A stretch of DNA of 64,000 nucleotides from JBGOTP01 sp963717075 (GCA_963717075.1 CAVQVI010000011.1:62001-126000); one strand, 5' to 3'. Positions 54,913-63,620 are shown, counted from the stretch's first letter. The notes: generated from the sequence alone by a model not told the origin. Numbers and translations: made by a program.

Positions 54913-54980
54913 GGCTAATCATCGCGGCTCACCGACGGCTGCACGGACCACACAGCCGTCCAGATTCGCGGGCGTCAGAC
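54913..54980 (-). repeat. attC-like palindromic element E
   Basis: The ends GGCTAAT (54913-54919) and GTCAGAC (54974-54980) are inverted and about 70 bp apart. The arms pair well: CGCGGCTCACCGACGGCTG against CAGCCGTCCAGATTCGCG, with an 8-bp perfect inner stem (GACGGCTG/CAGCCGTC) and a 9-nt loop. The stop codon TGA of the DUF488 gene lies inside the GTCTGAC end, as is common for integron cassette genes. Confidence 0.5.
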
Positions 54981-55364
54981 GCTCAAGATCAGGGTTCGGA
55001 GCACGTGTCGGTGGCACCGAGCCTCGTCTTCCGCGCAGTGGCACAGCAGCGTGACGTGACGTGAACGGGCGAGCCGCTTGATGAGCCGCAAGGTGAATTT
55101 CTGTCCGTGATTCTTGATGCTGCGGCTGCGGGTGTCAATGGGACCGTCCATGAACATCTCGGCTCGGTACCCTCTCGCGAAGGCGGCCCAGGTCATGCGG
55201 CCGGTCTGCATAGCCGTGAGAAGCCGCTCGCTGGGCCCGAGCGACGGCATCCAGACGTCGTAGCGGCTCGTCGACATGCCTCGTCCGCGAAAGCGCGCAG
55301 CCAGAATTCGAAGACCATCGGCCTTTCGGTTGATTGGACTCCGTACAGATTTGGTCTTCAGCAT
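54975..55364 (-). CDS. DUF488 family protein
   Basis: 129 residues. Contains STSRYDVWMPSLGPSERLLTAM, FARGYRAEMF and VTLLCHCAEDEARCHRHVLRTLI, the DUF488 pattern with conserved C-H-C near the C-terminus (LLCHCAEDEARCHR). Function unknown; family members are about this length. An ATG at 55364 is used (GTG one codon earlier). Its stop is inside attC-like element E. Confidence 0.9.
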   Translation of the reverse strand: MLKTKSVRSPINRKADGLRILAARFRGRGMSTSRYDVWMPSLGPSERLLTAMQTGRMTWAAFARGYRAEMFMDGPIDTRSRSIKNHGQKFTLRLIKRLARSRHVTLLCHCAEDEARCHRHVLRTLILSV

Positions 55365-55431
55365 CACGTCCTGTCACAGCATGACCCGCGCTCCTTCCGA
55401 TGCGGCCACTCTTGCCAACGCGAGATGCTCA

Positions 55432-55506
55432 TCACCACAGCGCCGTGACCGCGAGCAGCGAATACAGGATGAATGCGACATAGGCCCTTCGCCTGCTCTC
55501 TCGCAT
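55432..55506 (-). CDS. possible 24-residue membrane peptide
   Basis: MRESRRRAYVAFILYSLLAVTALW followed by TGA: a basic head and one membrane helix, with good third-position GC. The frame is open upstream without a better start. Located between DUF488 and attC-like element C, about 40 bp after the element's end. Very short, so low confidence. Confidence 0.3.
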   Translation of the reverse strand: MRESRRRAYVAFILYSLLAVTALW

Positions 55507-55548
55507 CGTCGCCGCTGCAGCCTTCTGTTCATGCTGTATTTCAGCAGG

Positions 55549-55648
55549 TTGATTACGCCTGCCGCTCAGCCGCGAGCGGCGCCCCACCGCCGTTTCGAAT
55601 CAACTCGCACCCGCTCACGCTCGACGACTGCAGCGGCCCGTTATGCCG
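55549..55648 (-). repeat. attC-like palindromic element C
   Basis: About 100 bp. Left arm (plus strand) ATTACGCCTGCCGCTCAGCC and right arm CGACTGCAGCGGCCCGTTATGC pair almost fully: ACGcc-CCGCT-CAG-CG-CGAGC with two or three single unpaired bases, the pattern of extrahelical bases in attC. Contains the 17-mer shared with elements A and B (55560-55576). The TAA stop of the membrane protein gene (55641-55643) is inside the GCATAAC end. Confidence 0.6.
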
Positions 55649-56063
55649 CCCTTGAACTGGATACTGAGTTCATCACGTACTGGCACAACAGCCCGTACGG
55701 AATCACGACGAAAAGGGACACCGTGGTGGCAGTCAATCCCATGACGTAGAGCGAAACCGTGTCGTGAAGGTTCGCAAGTCCTCCATACAACAAGGTACGT
55801 GCCCACAGCATCGCGGCGGATAGACTCAAGAACACGATGCATCCGAGGTACGGGATCACGGTGGCCCTGACCACATGAGCGCCCAGTGTATCCGCGCGGT
55901 CGATGAATCCCCGGCAGGCAACCGCGACGATGACGCTGGCAACGACCAAACACCCGAGATTCTGCAGAACGTCCGCCAGCAGCCATTCTCTGGTCATGCG
56001 GGGAACCAGCAGAACCAAGAACCACCCGACCCCAAGTGCCGCTGCCGTGGAACAGTATCGCAT
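55641..56063 (-). CDS. four-helix membrane protein in a cassette-like unit
   Basis: 140 residues with four helices (AAALGVGWFLVLLVP, LVVASVIVAVACRGFI, VIPYLGCIVFLSLSAAMLWA, LTATTVSLFVVIPYGLL). No family recognised. The ATG at 56063 is used; a TTG at 56099 would add 12 residues. The stop TAA overlaps the end of attC-like element C, and a GTTAGAC core lies about 150 bp upstream. This organisation resembles an integron cassette. Confidence 0.75.
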   Translation of the reverse strand: MRYCSTAAALGVGWFLVLLVPRMTREWLLADVLQNLGCLVVASVIVAVACRGFIDRADTLGAHVVRATVIPYLGCIVFLSLSAAMLWARTLLYGGLANLHDTVSLYVMGLTATTVSLFVVIPYGLLCQYVMNSVSSSRAA

Positions 56064-56099
56064 CACCAAGCCGATCTCACCGGTCGCCTTCGACTGCAA

Positions 56100-56547
56100 A
56101 CGATGTTACGCAGCTCGTCGAACGGGAGCGCAGGCATACGCGACGAAGCCACCGATTGCCAAGAGAACAATGCTGGTGACGCGGATGACGCCGGCACAAC
56201 ATCCCCCGGGATTGTCTAACGGCTCTGGTTCGCCAGCGGCGTCGCGCGTCCGCTCAGCCCGCGGTCAACCGCGTCACCGATAACAACGTCGACAACACGA
56301 CCATGCCCGTAGTGTACGCGAGGGTCCGTTTGACCCAAATACGAAATCCCATCGAGAACATTGGAGTTGACCGCGGCCTCCATCGGGCAGTGTTCGCGCG
56401 GCGCGCCTGGTGCGCCCGGGTGATGGACAGGCCGTTTGGCGACCCTTCTGAGTTGTGGCGGTATCGAAACGGAAACGCCTTTAGGAAACGCCAACTACGG
56501 GCCAAGGACTTTGAGATTCCCGGGCTCAAGTAGAGCGTCTGGACAGC
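56100..56547. other. region of unclear coding content with attC-like element D
   Basis: Between two small minus-strand membrane genes. Contains element D (56214-56290) and, after its GTTAGAC end on the minus strand, a short frame that with a one-base correction reads VIRVTSIVLLAIGGFVAYACAPVRRAA and stops in GCGTAAC; it could be a broken 30-residue membrane peptide. From 56300 to 56530 open frames exist on both strands, none resembling a known family, so none is called. Confidence 0.4.
56214..56290 (-). repeat. attC-like palindromic element D (weak)
   Basis: Starts with a perfect GTCTAAC (56214-56220), which reads GTTAGAC on the minus strand, the consensus end of attC. Contains CCGCTCAGCCCGCG at 56250-56263, resembling the CCGCTCAGCCGCG shared by A, B and C. 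Arm pairing (GGTTCGCCAGCGG with CCGCTCAGCCCGCGGTCAACC) is imperfect and the second end is not clear. Confidence 0.35.
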
Positions 56548-56832
56548 CTACGACCTCGTCCAGCGGATCGCATGCCACACGAGGGCGTGGAGAAGGCCTG
56601 GTGCGCTACCCCAATCGGCTAAGAAGGTGACCCACCAGAACCGGTGGACCGAAGGAAGCGGAAGGAGGAAGAGGCCCACGGCCGCAAGGGTGCCGCCGAG
56701 AAGTGGAATCCAGGACCTGGAGCGCTGCTTCCGGATGAAGGAGTTGTAGAACACCGACCAGTTCAGGACGGCGATCGACGCCCCGAGAAGAAGAAACGCC
56801 GTGCCAGTGATGGCCAGGATGGCTGATGTCAT
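56548..56832 (-). CDS. small membrane protein
   Basis: 94 residues with three helices (ILAITGTAFLLLGASIAVLNW, WIPLLGGTLAAVGLFLLPL, FWWVTFLADWGSAPGLLHALVW) and a basic loop FIRKQRSRS. Similar small membrane proteins are common but unnamed. ATG at 56832 is chosen because upstream residues are not membrane-like; no good ribosome site seen. Confidence 0.75.
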   Translation of the reverse strand: MTSAILAITGTAFLLLGASIAVLNWSVFYNSFIRKQRSRSWIPLLGGTLAAVGLFLLPLPSVHRFWWVTFLADWGSAPGLLHALVWHAIRWTRS

Positions 56833-57063
56833 GGTGTCGATCCAGGTATACGCCGGGAACGCGCGATTTCTGCACAGAATCCAACTCCGTGGATCAGAGG
56901 CAATTTTTGTTTGAGTATCCCTAGATCGTGGGATTGCCCCTGGCATTGGGGGCGCATAATGTGCCCGGCATCCGGGTCTTCTTCCAAACGGATTGAGGTA
57001 GGCCCGGAACCCTTTCGGGCCGCCCAACGTCAACACGGCGATTGCACGTCAGCTGGAGGAACC

Positions 57064-60000
57064 ATGCGTCGTTCAACGTCACTGGCTCCCATATTCACCC
57101 TCCTGATTCTGGGGCTCCTGGTGGCTCCGGAGGCTTCAGCGCAGCAAGCCGCCGGCATCGCGGGGGTAGCGAAGGACGCGACGGGCGCCGCTCTTCCCGG
57201 CGTGACCGTGGAAGCCTCGAGCCCAGCGCTCATCGAGAAGGTACGCTCGACCGTGACGGATGGTGAAGGTCAGTATCGAATCATTGACCTGCGTCCGGGC
57301 ACGTACGACGTCACCTTTACGCTGCCTGGTTTCAGCACCGTCAGACGCGAAGGGATCGTGCTCACAGCCGGCTTCACAGCAGCCATCAATGCTGACATGA
57401 AGGTTGGCGCTCTCGAAGAGACGGTGACGGTCACCGGCGCGACGCCGCTCGTCGATACCGTGAACGCTCGTCAGCAGCTCAGCGTGACCGACGACGTTCT
57501 CGATGCCTTACCCACTGGAACCACGGGCATCTCGAATCTGGCGGCATTCACCCCCGGCCTGACGACCACCGCCGGGTCGAACGTCGGCGGGGCCGCGGGC
57601 ACGTACAACTCCTCGAGCGTCATCGGTTCCACATTTCATGGCAAAAGCAGCGCCATCACGCAGTATGACGGGATGTCCATCAACAACACGGTGCGCCCGG
57701 GCGCTACAGGCTTCATCATCAGCCCGGCGACGCTCCAGGAGTGGGTCGTCGAGACCGGCGGCGGGCTGGCCGAGAGCAACGCGGGCGCCAGCATTGCGAT
57801 GAACGTGGTCCCCAGGGAGGGCGGGAATACGTTTCGAGGAGGGGCGCAGGCGCTCTATTCCAGCGACAATCTGCAAGGAGAGAATCTGAGCCCCGAGCTC
57901 AAGGCAAAAGGGTTAACGACGGTCAGTCAAATCAGCTACCTGTACGACACGGACTTCAACCTGGGTGGTCCCATCAGGAAAGACAAGCTATGGTTCTTCA
58001 CGGCGTTTCGCGCACAGGGGAATCAAATTCAGCAGCCGGGGATATTCTTCAACGCCACCCAGGGCACGCCCTTCTTCACGCCAGGGGAGCCGGGCTATCG
58101 TCAGGATCTTCTCGTGTCGAGCGCAGTCCGGGCGACGTGGCAGGTCTCGTCAAAGAATAAGGTGAACCTGTTCGCCGAGCCGCAGAAGAACTGCGTGTGC
58201 CGCGGGCGAGGCGAATTCGTGGCGCCGGAGGCGGCATACCGGTGGGACTTCTGGCCGACGGGCTTGTACCAGGGGACCTGGAACGGGACACTAACCAACA
58301 AGCTGCTCTTCGAAGCGGCGGCGGGAGTGATGTGGTTCGACTGGCCTAATTTTCTGCAGCCCGAGACAGGAAACGCCATCAGCACCACCGATCAAAACTC
58401 TGGGTTCATCTATGGATCGACTATTGGATGGCCGACGCTTAATGCCGGCCCAAGAAGCGCTCCCCGGTACACGCAGCGGTTTTCGACGACGTACGTCACC
58501 GGCTCGCACGCCTTCAAGACCGGCCTCAACATCGAGGAGGCCACCACCGACCTCTCAGCCAGCGTCAACCAGAACATTGCGTATCGATTCCGTGGACAGA
58601 CCCCGACGACAGCGGTGCCCAACCAGCTCACGCTCTATGCCGATCCGTTCCGCCAAGTCGAAAAGATGAACGCGAATATGGGGATATTCGCGCAGGACAG
58701 CTGGACGGTCAAACACCTCACGCTCAACTTGGGCCTGCGATTCGAATACGTGAACGTCTCCATTCCAGAGCAGAATCTGCCCGCTGGACAGTATGTCCCG
58801 GCACGTCACACCGACCCGATCAGCAACGTCCCCAACTGGAAGGATGTGCTTCCCCGGCTCGGCGGATCGTACGATCTCTTCGGCAACGGAAAGACGGCGC
58901 TCAAGGCGTCGCTTGGAAAGTTCGTGAGCTCAACAACCACCGAGATCGCCCAGGCGATTAATCCGATCTTCGCGAACTCCACCACGACCCGCAATTGGAA
59001 CGACCTCTTCTTTGACGTAGGCGATCCACGCAGAGGTAACTTCAAGCCCGACTGCGACCTGAAGAATCCGAAGCTGAATGACGAATGCGCCGATTTTGGG
59101 AATCAGAATTTCGGCACGCCGACCGTCCGGGCGAACTACGCCGACAATGTCATTCACGGATGGGGCAATCGCCAGTACCTGTGGGATGTCGCCACGGAGG
59201 TCCAACAGCAGGTGGGCGCGCGAGCATCGCTGAGGGTGGGTTACTATCGCAACTGGGACGGCAACCTGACGGTCACAAACAATTTGGAGGTCGTCCCGTC
59301 CGACCATTCGACCTATTGCATCACCGCTCCGACGAATTCGGGGCTGCCGGGCGGCGGCGGGTATCCCGTCTGCGGGCTCACCGACGTCAACCGGAACAAG
59401 TTCGGCCGGACGAACACGTTGGTCGAAAACAGCGCGAACTTCACCGAGTATTCGCGCGTGAGCGATTTCTTCGCCGTCAACCTGTCCACCCGCTTCGGCA
59501 AGGGCATCCAGCTCGGCGGCGGCATCGACACGGGGCGCTCGGTGAGCGACAAGTGCGGCGTCGTTGACACCCCGGCTCAGGCGACATACGACTACACGAC
59601 GGCGACGACGCCGACGTACTGCCACGTGGAGACGCCGTTCAGCGCGCAGACGCAAATCAAGCTGTTCGGCGGCTACCCGCTGCCGTACGGTTTCATGGTG
59701 AGTGGCGTGCTTCAGAATCTCTCGGGCCCGCAGATTCTCGCGACCTACGCGGCGACGAACGCGGAAATCGCGGGGTCCCTGGGCCGCAACCTGTCGTCGT
59801 GCCCGGCGGACACCGGCGCGTGCACCGCGACGGCGCTCGTGCCGCTCGTCCAGCCGCAGACGATGTTCGCCGACAGACGAACACAGCTGGACGTTCGCTT
59901 CTCGAAACATTTCAAGGTTGGGGCGAGGTATGGCGTCGACGCGAGTTTGGATGTCTATAACCTGACGAACAGTAGTTCGGTTATCACCCTGGTCAACACG

Positions 60001-60078
60001 TTTGGGTCGCAGTGGCAGCAGCCGACCGCCGTGCTGGACGCGCGCATGTTCCAGGTTAATGGCCGGCTCACGTTCTGA
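57064..60078 (+). CDS. TonB-dependent receptor with carboxypeptidase-regulatory-like domain
   Basis: 1004 residues, outer membrane. Signal peptide (LAPIFTLLILGLLVAPEASAQQ), N-terminal CarboxypepD_reg-like domain at about 25-115 (GVAKDATGAALPGVTVEASSPALIEKVRSTVTDGEGQYRIIDLRPGTYDVTFTLPGF), plug region with QQLSVTDDVLDALPTG, then a long beta-barrel ending in the aromatic residue NGRLTF. This Oar/SusC-like layout is a hallmark of Acidobacteriota, which carry dozens of them, and serves uptake of sugars, oligomers or metal complexes through TonB. Start ATG follows TGGAGGAACC. No TonB/ExbB genes or partner SusD are nearby; the epoxide hydrolase downstream may be unrelated. Confidence 0.95.
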   Translation: MRRSTSLAPIFTLLILGLLVAPEASAQQAAGIAGVAKDATGAALPGVTVEASSPALIEKVRSTVTDGEGQYRIIDLRPGTYDVTFTLPGFSTVRREGIVLTAGFTAAINADMKVGALEETVTVTGATPLVDTVNARQQLSVTDDVLDALPTGTTGISNLAAFTPGLTTTAGSNVGGAAGTYNSSSVIGSTFHGKSSAITQYDGMSINNTVRPGATGFIISPATLQEWVVETGGGLAESNAGASIAMNVVPREGGNTFRGGAQALYSSDNLQGENLSPELKAKGLTTVSQISYLYDTDFNLGGPIRKDKLWFFTAFRAQGNQIQQPGIFFNATQGTPFFTPGEPGYRQDLLVSSAVRATWQVSSKNKVNLFAEPQKNCVCRGRGEFVAPEAAYRWDFWPTGLYQGTWNGTLTNKLLFEAAAGVMWFDWPNFLQPETGNAISTTDQNSGFIYGSTIGWPTLNAGPRSAPRYTQRFSTTYVTGSHAFKTGLNIEEATTDLSASVNQNIAYRFRGQTPTTAVPNQLTLYADPFRQVEKMNANMGIFAQDSWTVKHLTLNLGLRFEYVNVSIPEQNLPAGQYVPARHTDPISNVPNWKDVLPRLGGSYDLFGNGKTALKASLGKFVSSTTTEIAQAINPIFANSTTTRNWNDLFFDVGDPRRGNFKPDCDLKNPKLNDECADFGNQNFGTPTVRANYADNVIHGWGNRQYLWDVATEVQQQVGARASLRVGYYRNWDGNLTVTNNLEVVPSDHSTYCITAPTNSGLPGGGGYPVCGLTDVNRNKFGRTNTLVENSANFTEYSRVSDFFAVNLSTRFGKGIQLGGGIDTGRSVSDKCGVVDTPAQATYDYTTATTPTYCHVETPFSAQTQIKLFGGYPLPYGFMVSGVLQNLSGPQILATYAATNAEIAGSLGRNLSSCPADTGACTATALVPLVQPQTMFADRRTQLDVRFSKHFKVGARYGVDASLDVYNLTNSSSVITLVNTFGSQWQQPTAVLDARMFQVNGRLTF

Positions 60079-60443
60079 GCTCGGAGTTCGGGAAGACTCG
60101 ATGCGCGATCCATAGACGTCCTCTGAAGATGAACTGGTGAGCTACCGGAGTATCACAGCGGACGTCTGATCGCCGTCATCGCTCTGACAATCTGCGCGTG
60201 GCGGCCCGGCGCATGATTGGCCCTCGCCGAAGGGGAGCCGCAGAAAGAACCAGCGCCCTCAAAGAACCCTGGAGAGCTCCTTATTTCTCAGACTCCCGCA
60301 AAACGACGCTGACGGGACGGATATTTTGAGGGCATCGTGACACCGCCAAGCGCAATTCGAGCGCTCGTCGCGCTGGCGAGGCTTGGTCCCCGTGATCGCC
60401 GCGCGGGGGAAACCGCAGTCATGGATAAGGATGGGCTTGGTTC
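60079..60443. other. 365-bp intergenic region
   Basis: Between the TonB receptor and the epoxide hydrolase gene (both plus strand). Only short frames with no similarity. A slightly AT-rich patch near 60280-60335 (CTCCTTATTTCTCAGACTC, GGATATTTTGAGGG) is the most likely promoter area for the hydrolase. No clear terminator hairpin with a T-run. Confidence 0.4.
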
Positions 60444-61766
60444 ATGACGGTCAATAACGAGATCGCTCGGCGGAACATGCTGAAGCTGATGGGCGCCGCC
60501 GGGGCGTGGTCGGCCCTCGGCCCTGCCATGCCGGCTTCCGCGCAGGCCCAGGGAGACATCGCTCAGTTCAAGGTGCGGGTGAGCGACGACGACCTCGCTG
60601 ACCTGAAGCGACGTCTGTCCAATATCCGGTGGCCGCCCGATGCCGCAGGGAAACCCTGGTCGATGGGTACGGACCACACGTACATGCGACAGCTGGTGGC
60701 GTACTGGAAAGACAGGTTCGACTGGCGTGCGCAGGAGGCGGCGCTCAACAAGTTCGATCACTACACGACGATGATCGGCGCGTACAAGATCCACTTCATC
60801 CATCAGAAGTCGCGCAACCCCTCTGCCCTGCCGCTGATCATGACGCACGGCTATCCGGGAAGCTTCTGGGAGATGCTGCCCTCGGTCGCCGCGCTGGTGG
60901 ACCCGACGGCTCATGGAGGTGCCGCGCCTGACTCGTTCCACGTCGTCGTGCCATCCCTGCCCGGGTACGCGTTTTCAGGCGCGCCGCCCGAGGACTTCAC
61001 GCCGGGCAAGATCCCCGAGATCTGGCTCGCGTTGATGGACAAGCTGGGATACCGCCAGTTCGGCACGTATGGCAGCGACTGGGGGGGCCAGGTCGGTGGC
61101 GGGATCGCAGCGCGCGTCCCGGATCGGGTCGTCGGCGTGGCAAGTCCGGGTCCGCCGCCGGCGACGAGGCGGGAGCCGCGCACGGACGAGGAGCGCGCGT
61201 ACTACGAGAGCATGGAGCGTTACACCGCCGAAGAAACGGCGTATCAGCTCATCCAGGGTACGAAGCCGCAGTCGCTGGCGTACGGGTTGACGGATTCACC
61301 GGCCGGCGTCGCGGCCTGGGTGGTGGAGAAGCTGCGCGCCTGGAGCGATTGCAAGGGGAATCCTGAGAATAAGTTCACCAAGGATCAGATCCTGACGCTG
61401 GTGTCGATCTACTGGCACACGCGCTCGATCGGCACGGCCGTGCGTATCTACTATTCGTCCGGAAACTTCCGCACGCCTCCGGCGCCGCGCAACGTGGGGG
61501 TCGGACTGTTGGCCGACGTGCGATCGCCACAGCGGCGGCAACCGCAGCAAGAGCAGCAAGCGAGTGGCCGGCGGGTGCCACAGGCGTGTTTGGACTTCTA
61601 CGGCATCACGTCTCGCGCACGGCCGCCGAAGTCGCTGGTGGATGCCGTGCCGGAGCATGTCAAGCTGTGGTCGTACCACGAAACCGGGGGGCACTTTCCG
61701 GCGGCCGAGGAGCCCACGCTCCTGGTTGAGGACCTGCGCACGTTCTTCAGGCCGCTCCGAACGTAG
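60444..61766 (+). CDS. secreted epoxide hydrolase-like protein (EHN domain)
   Basis: 440 residues. Twin-arginine-like start (IARRNMLKLMGAAGAWSALGPAMPASAQ), EHN domain (FKVRVSDDDLADLKRRLSNIRWPPD), then an alpha/beta hydrolase core with HGYPGSFWEMLPSVAALVDP, nucleophile GSDWGG (Asp about 212), and catalytic His in ETGGHFPA. Family: microsomal-epoxide-hydrolase-like; exported by Tat. Substrate unknown. The ATG follows AAGGATGGG. Confidence 0.93.
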   Translation: MTVNNEIARRNMLKLMGAAGAWSALGPAMPASAQAQGDIAQFKVRVSDDDLADLKRRLSNIRWPPDAAGKPWSMGTDHTYMRQLVAYWKDRFDWRAQEAALNKFDHYTTMIGAYKIHFIHQKSRNPSALPLIMTHGYPGSFWEMLPSVAALVDPTAHGGAAPDSFHVVVPSLPGYAFSGAPPEDFTPGKIPEIWLALMDKLGYRQFGTYGSDWGGQVGGGIAARVPDRVVGVASPGPPPATRREPRTDEERAYYESMERYTAEETAYQLIQGTKPQSLAYGLTDSPAGVAAWVVEKLRAWSDCKGNPENKFTKDQILTLVSIYWHTRSIGTAVRIYYSSGNFRTPPAPRNVGVGLLADVRSPQRRQPQQEQQASGRRVPQACLDFYGITSRARPPKSLVDAVPEHVKLWSYHETGGHFPAAEEPTLLVEDLRTFFRPLRT

Positions 61767-61836
61767 AACCGCGACGAAGGAAGTTGGAGGCTACGCTGGA
61801 GCGCTGACGTGTGCCCGCGGCGGGGCCGCAGTGTGT

Positions 61837-62436
61837 TCACGTGGTGGCGGCGGATACGTGCGCGACGATCGCACCTGCGCAGGCAACAATATGACCTTTG
61901 CGCCAGGGTGGTCCCAAGGTTGTTCCGAACGCTTTCAATTGACGCTCGAGATCGCGAGCGGTTTTCCGGCGGGCCTTCGCTGCGAGTTCAAGAACACTGT
62001 CCTTCTCGAAATAGAAAACCCTCAGGTTGAGTTGTGCTGCAGCCTGCGTGAGAGCTTGATGGTAGATCATGCCGTCAGCGCGATTCATGATCCAAGTATT
62101 CGCGTGAACCTCTGCAACAGTAGCAGGCAAGTCGGGAAGCGGAGGTACTCGTATCGCGATGCCGCGACACGTTGCCGGTGCGAGTTCTCGGATTAGCGAC
62201 GAGAGGGCGGATTTGGCGCGCGTGTTGGCAGATGTCTTCACTTCTCGAACGAGCTTCTCGGCTCCTGAAAGCGGCATTTGGAGTGTTTCATGGTGATAAG
62301 GGGAAGCCGTAAGTTGCTGATCAAGCAACTCGACGCGTCGCCTATCGAGGAGAATTTCGTTGGGGCCAGACGTCGTGACGCTCACCAGATTGGCCCACGC
62401 GTAATGGTCTTCGATGCCGATAGAGTATTCGCTCAT
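61837..62436 (-). CDS. uncharacterised soluble protein
   Basis: 199 residues, no signal peptide. Starts MSEYSIGIEDHYAWANLVSVT; core LLDRRRVELLDQQLTASPYHHETLQMP and EVHANTWIMNRADGMIYHQALTQAAAQLNLRVFYFEKDSVLELAAK, ending GPPWRKGHIVACAGAIVAH. It has the look of a conserved hypothetical family of soil bacteria (His-rich motifs YHHET and EVHANTW are notable) but I cannot name it. The ATG at 62436 lies about 50 bp after the end of attC-like element G. Confidence 0.85.
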   Translation of the reverse strand: MSEYSIGIEDHYAWANLVSVTTSGPNEILLDRRRVELLDQQLTASPYHHETLQMPLSGAEKLVREVKTSANTRAKSALSSLIRELAPATCRGIAIRVPPLPDLPATVAEVHANTWIMNRADGMIYHQALTQAAAQLNLRVFYFEKDSVLELAAKARRKTARDLERQLKAFGTTLGPPWRKGHIVACAGAIVAHVSAATT

Positions 62437-62472
62437 GGGATCTGCAAGGCGCTCGATCGTGAGTGTGCAGCC

Positions 62473-62548
62473 ATATCAACGGACGGCTTCAGCCACGGCG
62501 GCTCATCATCTCGCGAGCCGCCGTCGGCTGCAAGCGGGTGTGGGCGGC
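62473..62548 (-). repeat. attC-like palindromic element G (best paired)
   Basis: Left arm CTTCAGCCACGGCGGCTC (62487-62504) and right arm 62515-62534 are reverse complements over 18 bp except for two single extra G bases on the right arm, which would be flipped out of the stem; loop of 10 nt. Unpaired single bases in one arm are the diagnostic feature of folded attC sites. The outer ends (ATATCAAC at 62473-62480 and GTGTGGGC at 62538-62545) are weak matches to RYYYAAC/GTTRRRY. Located directly after the YdeI stop and before the next gene on the same strand. Confidence 0.6.
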
Positions 62549-62551
62549 TGA

Positions 62552-63114
62552 CTACTTGAGTCCCAGCGGTTTGCCAGCCGCAAGGAGACGAATCGCCTCC
62601 TGCAGACGCCTGGCCTTTGTCTCCTCGCGCTTGGCGGACTCGATCCAGCCGACATACCGTCGCCGATGTGAGGGCGCAAGCCCCTGGAAGTACCGCCATG
62701 CCGCCGGCTGTTTCCGCAATGCTGCCTGAATGTACGGCGGAACCGTTGCTGGCATTTGGAACCGTGGCGGTCGTGGACCATAGGTCGCGGTCCGTCGGCG
62801 CGCGATTGATTCCACCGGGCTGCAATCGGCCGCTGGCTTTCAATGCCGCGTAGCGCTTCCGGTTAATCGTTGACCACCGGCTATCCGCTTTCCTCGGCGT
62901 GAACTTCCGCGCGTAGCGAGAGTCGTCCAAACGTTTGACCAGGCTATCCACCCAGCCAAAGCACAGCGCCTCATCGAGTGCGTCCAGAGTACGCTATCGA
63001 TCGACGACCGGTGTGGACCTTATAGAAGATGAGCCACACCTCGGACTCGGAATCGTGGTGCTCGACGAGCCACTTGCGCCACCGGTCAGGAGTCTGAGCG
63101 ACGAATGTCTTCAC
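62552..63114 (-). pseudogene. YdeI/OmpD-associated family protein, two frameshifts
   Basis: Minus-strand frames give, in order: KTFVAQTPDRWRKWLVEHH and EVWLIFYKVHTGRRSIAYSG (GTG start at 63114), then ALDEALCFGWVDSLVKRLDDSRYARKFTPRKADSRWSTINRKRYAALKASGRLQPGG, then TATYGPRPPRFQMPATVPPYIQAALRKQPAAWRYFQGLAPSHRRRYVGWIESAKREETKARRLQEAI. These are the three consecutive parts of a YdeI-like protein of about 188 residues. Shifts lie near 62980 and 62810. Function of the family unknown (predicted nucleic-acid- or peptide-related). Likely broken or an assembly artefact. Confidence 0.83.
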
Positions 63115-63212
63115 GGTTTGCGATGTCTTGCGCCCCGGATGAGCCGCGCGCTCGGCGACAAGCTCCCACGGACGATTAGGCGCATCGGCTCCGTCTGGCT
63201 GTTAGCCCGTGT

Positions 63213-63494
63213 TCAGTGCGTAGCGTCCAGAACCCACGCCTGTGTGACGTAGGCAAGGGGCCACAACGCCACGAAGTATCCAGTGAACGTAATGCCCCAA
63301 AGAGTTGTGAGCACCGGTTCAATGAAGACCTCCATGTTTTGACCAGGCGCTTTGGAGAACACGGCGCCCACACCAAGCACCAATCCGAAGAGCGTCGCCG
63401 CCCCGTACAGCGTGAGCCAGGCTGCCGCCGCCTGCGTCAAGCGGGATGCTTGTCTGAGACCAACAATCGCTCTGCCGACTACGAGGCCAAGCAT
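63213..63494 (-). CDS. polytopic membrane protein, N-terminus likely extended by a frameshift
   Basis: 93 residues from ATG 63494, with three helices (LYGAATLFGLVLGVGAVF, LTTLWGITFTGYFVALWPLAYV). Upstream codons in the same frame continue as hydrophobic LAGCLWGAVALFLGYRAFGRLVLVGVVASP without a start, while an ATG at 63624, overlapping the MazF stop as ATGA, opens MRSKWTGP in another frame. A one-base shift near 63600 would give a coupled protein of about 136 residues. Family unknown. Confidence 0.65.
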   Translation of the reverse strand: MLGLVVGRAIVGLRQASRLTQAAAAWLTLYGAATLFGLVLGVGAVFSKAPGQNMEVFIEPVLTTLWGITFTGYFVALWPLAYVTQAWVLDATH

Positions 63495-63620
63495 CGGCGA
63501 AGCAACGACTCCGACAAGGACGAGTCTGCCGAAAGCCCGATACCCGAGGAACAGCGCAACAGCACCCCAAAGACAACCTGCCAGTGCACAGCGGACCGGT
63601 AGGACCTGTCCATTTGCTTC

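Noticed and set aside
56254..56529. 91-residue minus-strand frame with one hydrophobic segment
   Set aside because: Open frames of equal length exist on both strands here, none resembles a family, and its stop lies in element D; coding status cannot be decided.
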